Origin: Clostridium sp.
Lineage (GTDB): Bacteria > Bacillota > Clostridia > TANB77 > CAG-508
Length of the DNA: 64,000 bases
Assembly (NCBI GenBank): GCA_018371855.1
Contig: JAHAKD010000001.1
Span: forward strand, 62,001-126,000
Direction: 5' to 3'
In this document: piece by piece, positions 59,800 through 64,000 of the stretch
How the letters are laid out: each line of letters begins with the position of its first letter
Position numbering within the stretch: the stretch's first letter is position 1
Notes under the pieces: generated by a model
Told to the model about the DNA's origin: nothing
Seen by the model: only the letters and a program-made list of their open reading frames with translations
Database searches by the model: none
Made by a program: the position numbers and the translations under genes

Positions 59800-60234
59800 A
59801 TGGGAATAAAAGAACAATTACAAAAACTAATGTTAGATATGAAAGCAAACATTAAAGATGAAAAAGACTTAAAATATGTTCAAGAAAATGTTATTACAAC
59901 ATTAGCAGATATGCTACAAAAAATGGATGATTTAAACAATAATAACCAAATAAAAATTGCTAAGCTAGAAGAAAAAATAGATAGAATGGCAAAAGAACTA
60001 TATCTTAACGATGTATATGATATAGAAATTGTTTGTCCATATTGTAATTATCAATTCGAAACAGAGTTTGATGAAAATCAAAAAGAAGTAAAATGTCCAG
60101 AATGTAATAATGTAATAGAATTAGATTGGTCTTGCGATGATGATTGCGAAGATCACTGTGGTGATGGTTGCGATTCATGTAGTGGTTGTGGACATCATAA
60201 TGATACAGACCAAGATATAGAAGATGATATGTAA
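59800..60234 (+). CDS. CD1247-type protein: coiled coil plus zinc ribbon
   Basis: A 144-residue protein. Residues 1-70 form a helix/coiled coil (IKEQLQKLMLDMKANIKDE; LADMLQKMDDLNNN). Residues about 78-105 hold a zinc ribbon (VCPYCNYQFETEF, VKCPECNNVIEL). The tail is rich in Cys, His and Asp (DDDCEDHCGDGCDSCSGCGHH) and may bind metal. It matches the CD1247 N-terminal-domain family of Clostridia, function unknown. It is 17 bases after efp. Confidence 0.82.
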   Translation: MGIKEQLQKLMLDMKANIKDEKDLKYVQENVITTLADMLQKMDDLNNNNQIKIAKLEEKIDRMAKELYLNDVYDIEIVCPYCNYQFETEFDENQKEVKCPECNNVIELDWSCDDDCEDHCGDGCDSCSGCGHHNDTDQDIEDDM

Positions 60235-60240
60235 AGACTA

Positions 60241-60267
60241 AAAGCGCATAGAATATATGCGCTTTTT
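60241..60267 (+). terminator. Intrinsic terminator of the efp operon
   Basis: AAAGCGCATA pairs with TATGCGCTTT, followed by T. Confidence 0.88.
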
Positions 60268-60306
60268 TGTTATTCATTAAATAATAAGTATTTAAGGAGG
60301 AAACAG

Positions 60307-60499
60307 ATGAGAAATGCTACGAGAGATTATTCGCTTGCACTAGCTTCTATATTAGTTGATGAAGATTTTAGATTAATATATTGCTTATGGTGTAGATTTA
60401 AAAGAAACTAATCAAATTCTAAGAACTATAAAACTTGATCCGGTATTCAGATCATTTTTATGCAGAAATAAAGGAATATATATTTTTAAACAAACTTAA
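60307..60499 (+). pseudogene. Frameshifted remnant of a small gene
   Basis: ATG 60307 has a strong AAGGAGG and reads MRNATRDYSLALASILVDED before stopping at 60411. A neighbouring frame continues GVDLKETNQILRTIKLDPVF to 60499. Together they look like one short gene of about 60 residues broken by one frameshift. The family is unknown. It converges on the M23 gene and overlaps its end by four bases. Confidence 0.5.
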
Positions 60500-61065
60500 A
60501 AATATTCAAGAGGATTTACATATTTATCATTAATTCGCATTCCTAGGTGAAGATGAGTACCAGTTGTAGCACCATTAGTAGGCTTTCCGGTGGAGTCTGT
60601 ATATTTGTTTCCTGGCACGCCATAAACATACTTTGGACCTACATTAGCTATGATTTGACCTTGCAAGACAAAGTCTCCTTCTTTAACTAAATAGTTAGGC
60701 GAAATATGGCAATAGGTAATTTTAAAATCTCCGAATGACAATGTTAAAGTATAACCACCAGCACCAAGAAAACCCAGAAATGTAATTTTACCATCTGTAA
60801 TAGCAATTAGATTAGTACCTTCTGGAGCACCTATATCTGTTCCATAATGATATGAAGAAGCCCCTGCAGTTGGAGAATTTCTTTTTCCAAAGGGGGAAGT
60901 TACTTTAGTATAACCTGGTATTGGCCAAGCAAATCCTGAAGAAGAAATAGTAATGTAATTACTATATATTAAATTTTGATTAGAAGCAGTCATATTTAAA
61001 GATACAAAGAATGTTGTAAATATAAACAGAATTATAAAAAACATAATAAAGAATTTATAAAACAA
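60496..61065 (-). CDS. M23-family (LytM-like) peptidoglycan endopeptidase
   Basis: A secreted zinc endopeptidase that cuts peptide cross-links in the wall. About 189 residues: an N-terminal membrane anchor or signal, then the LytM fold with TSPFGKRNSPTAGASSYHYGTDIG (first His and Asp ligands), GDGKI-like ITDGKITFLG and the HxH ligand in TGTHLHLGMRIND. TTG 61065 is preferred because GGAGG lies five bases upstream of it; ATG 61077 and TTG 61089 are alternatives without a site. Confidence 0.88.
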   Translation of the reverse strand: MFYKFFIMFFIILFIFTTFFVSLNMTASNQNLIYSNYITISSSGFAWPIPGYTKVTSPFGKRNSPTAGASSYHYGTDIGAPEGTNLIAITDGKITFLGFLGAGGYTLTLSFGDFKITYCHISPNYLVKEGDFVLQGQIIANVGPKYVYGVPGNKYTDSTGKPTNGATTGTHLHLGMRINDKYVNPLEYF

Positions 61066-61121
61066 TGAAACCTCCATATTATGTGCCAACTAGAATACTT
61101 AGCACATAATTATTCTTTTAA

Positions 61122-61155
61122 AAATAAAAAGTCTACTATGTTAGTAGTAGACTTT
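61122..61155 (-). terminator. Intrinsic terminator of tRNA-Trp
   Basis: AAAGTCTACTA (61128-61138) pairs with TAGTAGACTTT (61145-61155), followed on the minus strand by T-rich sequence. Confidence 0.8.
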
Positions 61156-61156
61156 G

Positions 61157-61231
61157 TGGCAGGGGTAGAAGGATTCGAACCCTCACAGGCGGTTTTGGAG
61201 ACCGATGTGCTACCATTAACACTATACCCCT
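61157..61231 (-). tRNA. tRNA-Trp (anticodon CCA)
   Basis: Complete cloverleaf: acceptor AGGGGTA/TACCCCT, D-arm with TGGTAGCA, anticodon stem CGGT/ACCG around CTCCAAA (anticodon CCA) and T-arm GAGGGTTCGAATCCTTC. G is the discriminator, and the CCA end is encoded. Confidence 0.96.
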
Positions 61232-61295
61232 AAAAAATAAGCAATAATATAGTATCATAATGAAAAAATATATGCAAGAGTTTTTTGAAAAATTA

Positions 61296-61324
61296 TTGTG
61301 ATAAATTTTAAAATATGATAAAAT
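61296..61324 (+). promoter_or_regulatory. Promoter of tmRNA
   Basis: TTGTGA at 61296 and TAAAAT at 61319 have a 17-base spacer. The mature tmRNA begins 14 bases later. Confidence 0.55.
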
Positions 61325-61337
61325 AATATATGTACTT

Positions 61338-61693
61338 GGGGATGTAATGGTTTCGACATTAATCTAGAAGTATAAAAAGCGAGTAGTGGATGGTTGCTTT
61401 GGCCACTTAAAAAAAGCAAAATTAAATATAAACGCTAATAACGAAGAATTAGCTTACGCTGCTTAGTTGCAACGTCGCTTAAATTATAAAGCCTACTGTT
61501 ATAATTTAGGTGTCAAATTAAAGTAGGAAACAAAGCTATTAGTTCTCTGGAATAGTGGGTAATTAAGAGATACTATATAAATTGTTTTGTTTATTAATCA
61601 ATTTATATGGGAAATTTAAATAATAAACTGCACTCGGAGAAATTTATATGGAAGGGCTAGTGGACAGGAGTTCGATTCTCCTCATCTCCACCA
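61338..61693 (+). ncRNA. ssrA: Transfer-messenger RNA (SsrA)
   Basis: Starts GGGGATGTAATGGTTTCGAC (a standard tmRNA opening) and ends GTTCGATTCTCCTCATCTCC plus ACCA, with the two ends pairing as the tRNA-like acceptor. The tag frame begins at GCA 61416 and encodes AKLNINANNEELAYAA before TAG at 61464; the AA end matches ClpXP-type degradation tags. It rescues stalled ribosomes with SmpB (667-1122). Pseudoknot segments lie between the tag and the 3' end. Confidence 0.96.
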
Positions 61694-61700
61694 ACTAGGG

Positions 61701-61731
61701 CACAAAATTAACCATTTTGTGTCTTTTTTTA
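61701..61731 (+). terminator. Intrinsic terminator of tmRNA
   Basis: CACAAAAT and ATTTTGTG form the stem, with a run of T after. Confidence 0.85.
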
Positions 61732-61835
61732 TTTTTGTGTGAATTTATATTTTATGAAAAATTTATTGATTTATGGCTTGTTTTAAGACTTATTTTATTT
61801 TGTGTCACTTTGTAAATATTATAAAATTTTTGTGT
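61714..61835. repeat. Four ATTTTGTGT-like direct repeats behind the tmRNA
   Basis: The 9-base word (A/T)TTTTGTGT occurs at 61714, 61732, 61797 and 61827, in one orientation. The first overlaps the tmRNA terminator. Short repeated sites behind a tmRNA are typical of integrase arm-binding sites in attachment regions, but no integrase is seen here. Confidence 0.4.
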
Positions 61836-61893
61836 ATTTTGGTATCACTTGTCACATAAAGTGTCACAAGGTTAATTATTATCTTAAGTATAA

Positions 61894-62145
61894 TCATTAT
61901 TTTATATTAAAAGTAATAATATAATATTTGAAGACTATAAAGCTAATGAAATTTATTGTAATATCTCAAGAACATATAATAATACTACACCTAAGAACAT
62001 AAAGGATAATATTGATGATGCTTTATCACATAGAGATGTAATGAAATCTAAACAAAATTTTGAAAGAGTATTTAAATTTGAATATTCGGAAGATGTATTT
62101 ACAAATAAGAATTTTATTGAAGAATTTGTTAATATTATAAATTAA
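61894..62145 (+). pseudogene. Remnant of a Spo0A C-terminal-like domain
   Basis: An open frame without a credible start reads NEIYCNISRTYNNTTPKNIK, then TNKNFIEEFVNIIN to TAA 62143. The TTPxxI helix-turn-helix segment and the TNxxFI end align with the DNA-binding domain of Spo0A. Only this domain is left. A stop lies immediately upstream in frame. The remaining space to 62300 shows nothing. Confidence 0.5.
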
Positions 62146-62300
62146 AAAATATTTACAAATTATTGCTTTCATTATTATGAAATGATAATAATATATTGTA
62201 TCACTTTAGTGTTTAAACTATATTATTTATGGTATAATCATAGCAATAAATAGTACTTTGATATGAATTGATTAACATCAAAAATATTAGGAGTGATTTT

Positions 62301-63056
62301 ATGAGAGAAAACAACAAAATAATAGTTGCTATAGTTATGATTTTGATATTCATATGTGGAATAATTATATTTAATATTGGATATAGAGAACATAATAATG
62401 AAAATAAGATAATAAACAATATAACTGAAAAGCAAAATACAGAAAAAGAAAATTTGTTAGAATTTGAAAACTATATGACAAATACAATTAATAATAAAGT
62501 AGTAGACAATGGTATCATTACTAACATTGAAAATAATACTATATCAATACAAAATGATGAGATTGATTATCCATATGAAATAAATATAGATAATGAAACT
62601 AAGCTAACAAATTATAGAACTAATGAGGATATATCTATATCAGAAGTTAAAATAGGAGATTACTATGACTCAGGAAAAATAATAAGAAATATAACTGGAG
62701 ATGAATGGAAAAAAGAGTGTATAAAAAATTTGGCATATTGTTATGAAGAAGGTGGAAACTTAATTTGTAATCCTCAAGAAATAACGAATATTCAAAATAT
62801 GGGGAATTATGTAATTATAACTTTAATAATGGGGGATTACACAACAGAATATTTTAATGGAAAAGATAATATAAGTACTTTTGAATTAAAGGCTATAGCG
62901 TATCCAAATTTAAATATTCCAACTTCTTCAGGTAAAGTAAATGTTTATAATTTAAAAGAAGAAGTAAAGGGATTTATGTTTTGGATAGGTTTAGATAAAG
63001 ATACAATTAACAATAAATATCCTGTAATTAGCGATATTGATATATATGATAAATAA
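62301..63056 (+). CDS. Membrane-anchored extracellular protein of unknown function
   Basis: A 251-residue protein. It has an N-terminal basic stretch, one membrane helix at about 7-29 and then a soluble, acidic, beta-rich domain presumably outside the cell (DEIDYPYEINIDNETKLTNY; GDYYDSGKIIRN). Cysteines at about 132, 139 and 148 could form a bond. No family was recognised. ATG 62301 follows TTAGGAGTG. A bidirectional terminator follows. Confidence 0.6.
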   Translation: MRENNKIIVAIVMILIFICGIIIFNIGYREHNNENKIINNITEKQNTEKENLLEFENYMTNTINNKVVDNGIITNIENNTISIQNDEIDYPYEINIDNETKLTNYRTNEDISISEVKIGDYYDSGKIIRNITGDEWKKECIKNLAYCYEEGGNLICNPQEITNIQNMGNYVIITLIMGDYTTEYFNGKDNISTFELKAIAYPNLNIPTSSGKVNVYNLKEEVKGFMFWIGLDKDTINNKYPVISDIDIYDK

Positions 63057-63080
63057 TTTTTAGTAGCCAATAAGAATAAA

Positions 63081-63111
63081 ATGAACTCTAAATATTATAT
63101 TTAGAGTTCGT
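63081..63111. terminator. Bidirectional hairpin after the 62301 gene
   Basis: GAACTCTAAATAT and ATATTTAGAGTTC form a long stem between converging units. The T-tracts are modest. Confidence 0.65.
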
Positions 63112-63427
63112 CTTTGTATTATTACTACAGCTAAAAATCAATTTGATTGCATCGGAAAAACCTTCCTTATAAAATTTTTCGTTTTCAATTCCTTGTATTT
63201 CATTAATTGTTTCTAAATATTTTTCTATACTATCTTTTATACCTTTTCTAGTTTCAGTAAAAGCATTGGTAATATTATCTAAAGCAATAGATATATCTAA
63301 ATATTCTTTCTTTCGTTGTAAAAGTAATTTCTTCGCTATTTTTTATTTTATAAATTTCATTTTCTCTTTGTTCAAATATTTTTGCTAATAAGTCATTATT
63401 ATTAAATTTATTATTTTTACTTTTCAT
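63088..63427 (-). pseudogene. Frameshifted small helical protein gene
   Basis: From ATG 63427 (AAGGATTTG upstream) the frame reads MKSKNNKFNNNDLLAKIFEQ and breaks near 63320. An adjacent frame continues YLDISIALDNITNAFTETRK and NEKFYKEGFSDAIKLIFSC to a stop at 63088. The joined product would be a helical protein of about 110 residues of unknown role, of a kind often found in clostridial accessory DNA. Confidence 0.55.
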
Positions 63428-63517
63428 AAAATATCAAATCCTTTTTATAAATAATTATAAATAAGTACGTCATTATTCTTTCATATTTGCTAGACTTATT
63501 TTGAGGTGAGAATACTG

Positions 63518-63757
63518 ATGTTAACACTAGAACAAGCAATTAGGAAAAGAATAATCGAATTAGCAAGAGAAAGGAATATAACAATTAATAAAGTTTCAAC
63601 TTTGTCTGGATTACCACATACTACATTGTTATCCTTTATGAATAACGAAACGCACAATCCGAGAATTTCCACATTATTACATATATGCGAAGCTTTTGGC
63701 ATATCGTTAAAAGAATTTTTTGACGACAAAGTATTTAAAGATGTAAAAGATGAGTAA
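63518..63757 (+). CDS. Small XRE-family regulator, copy 1
   Basis: A 79-residue single-domain helix-turn-helix protein: IRKRIIELARERNITINKVSTLSGLPHTTLLSFM, with the recognition helix in LPHTTLLSF, and ISTLLHICEAFGISLKEFF. GAGGTGAG lies upstream of ATG 63518. It acts as a dimeric DNA-binding repressor in phage and accessory loci. A close paralogue begins 16 bases after its stop. Confidence 0.85.
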   Translation: MLTLEQAIRKRIIELARERNITINKVSTLSGLPHTTLLSFMNNETHNPRISTLLHICEAFGISLKEFFDDKVFKDVKDE

Positions 63758-63772
63758 GAGGTGTTGTAAATA

Positions 63773-64000
63773 ATGACCTTGGAAGAAGCAATTAGAAAGA
63801 GAATAAATGAACTAGCAAAAGAAAGAAATATAACGATTAATATGGTTTCTACATTAGCTGGTTTGAATCATACTACATTATTATCATTTATGAATAATGA
63901 GACACATGCCCCAAGAATCTCTACTTTATTGCATATATGTGAAGCTTTTGATATTGAATTAAAAGATTTCTTTAATTCACCAATATTTAAAAATGTAATT
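63773..64000 (+). CDS. Small XRE-family regulator, copy 2 (cut by window edge)
   Basis: A partial gene, 76 codons visible. TLEEAIRKRINELAKERN, ITINMVSTLAGLNHTTLLSF and LLHICEAFDIELKDFF are almost identical in layout to copy 1, with scattered substitutions. GAGGTG precedes ATG 63773. The two form a tandem duplication that could give two repressors with related operators or one heterodimer. Confidence 0.85.
   Translation, partial: MTLEEAIRKRINELAKERNITINMVSTLAGLNHTTLLSFMNNETHAPRISTLLHICEAFDIELKDFFNSPIFKNVI

Noticed and set aside
62213..62435. Minus-strand hydrophobic open frames upstream of the 62301 gene
   Set aside because: They lie opposite the promoter, leader and membrane helix of the 62301 gene and have no ribosome-binding site.
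1..64000. CRISPR array, transposase gene or rRNA operon
   Set aside because: No regularly spaced repeats with unique spacers, no transposase-like protein and no rRNA sequence were seen.

Overview
The window is AT-rich DNA with clostridial gene content and order. Examples are yicC-remA-rpoZ-gmk-priA-def-fmt, asp23-amaP-nusB-xseA-xseB, SleB, a Bce-type antibiotic-sensing module, DUF1540 and CD1247-type proteins, and a T-box upstream of tyrS. I infer an uncultured gut-type clostridium with a small genome. The precise lineage cannot be read from the sequence.

Layout. 1-5.5 kb: a peroxiredoxin fragment, a DUF1540 protein, smpB, two secreted or membrane-anchored orphans, a large AAA+ ATPase, a GIY-YIG protein and a flavin reductase. 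5.6-8.1 kb: two tandem zeta-toxin-like modules, each with its own small upstream partner, all translationally coupled. 8.1-16 kb: an orphan gene with a structured leader, endonuclease IV, an RNA cytosine methyltransferase, a C-GCAxxG-C-C protein, a candidate attenuator followed by an acetyltransferase/kinase cluster, another orphan, and a helical protein. 16-20.4 kb: T-box, tyrS, then an overlapping pair that looks like MurL plus MurD2, the alternative route that loads L-Glu into peptidoglycan precursors and epimerises it afterwards. 20.4-25.7 kb: a TetR regulator with a palindromic operator and a heterodimeric ABC exporter. 25.8-32.3 kb: an RloA/RloB-like candidate defence pair, an orphan, a candidate structured RNA, a BilS-like flavodoxin, decayed genes, a GNAT protein and a DUF362 protein. 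32.5-38.9 kb: a BceRS two-component system and a BceAB transporter with two orphan units between them, then a monofunctional transglycosylase. 39-43 kb: a Nudix-methyltransferase fusion, a glycoamylase-domain enzyme and small proteins. 43-60 kb: conserved housekeeping operons. 60.3-64 kb: M23 peptidase, tRNA-Trp, tmRNA, and downstream of the tmRNA a decayed accessory zone with repeats, gene remnants and tandem XRE regulators.

How the genes work together. Cell-envelope functions recur: MurL/MurD2, BceRSAB, the transglycosylase, SleB, the M23 peptidase and Asp23/AmaP. Translation and ribosome-rescue functions recur too: SmpB, tmRNA, TyrRS, Def, Fmt, EF-P, RsmE and the RsmB/NOP-family enzyme. 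Accessory DNA is scattered as single-gene units with their own promoters and terminators, toxin-like modules, a candidate defence pair and palindromic REP-like repeats.

Start codons were moved from the longest open frame wherever a ribosome-binding site clearly supported a later start. All functional names come from motif reading without a database search. No transposase gene, integrase or CRISPR array is visible.
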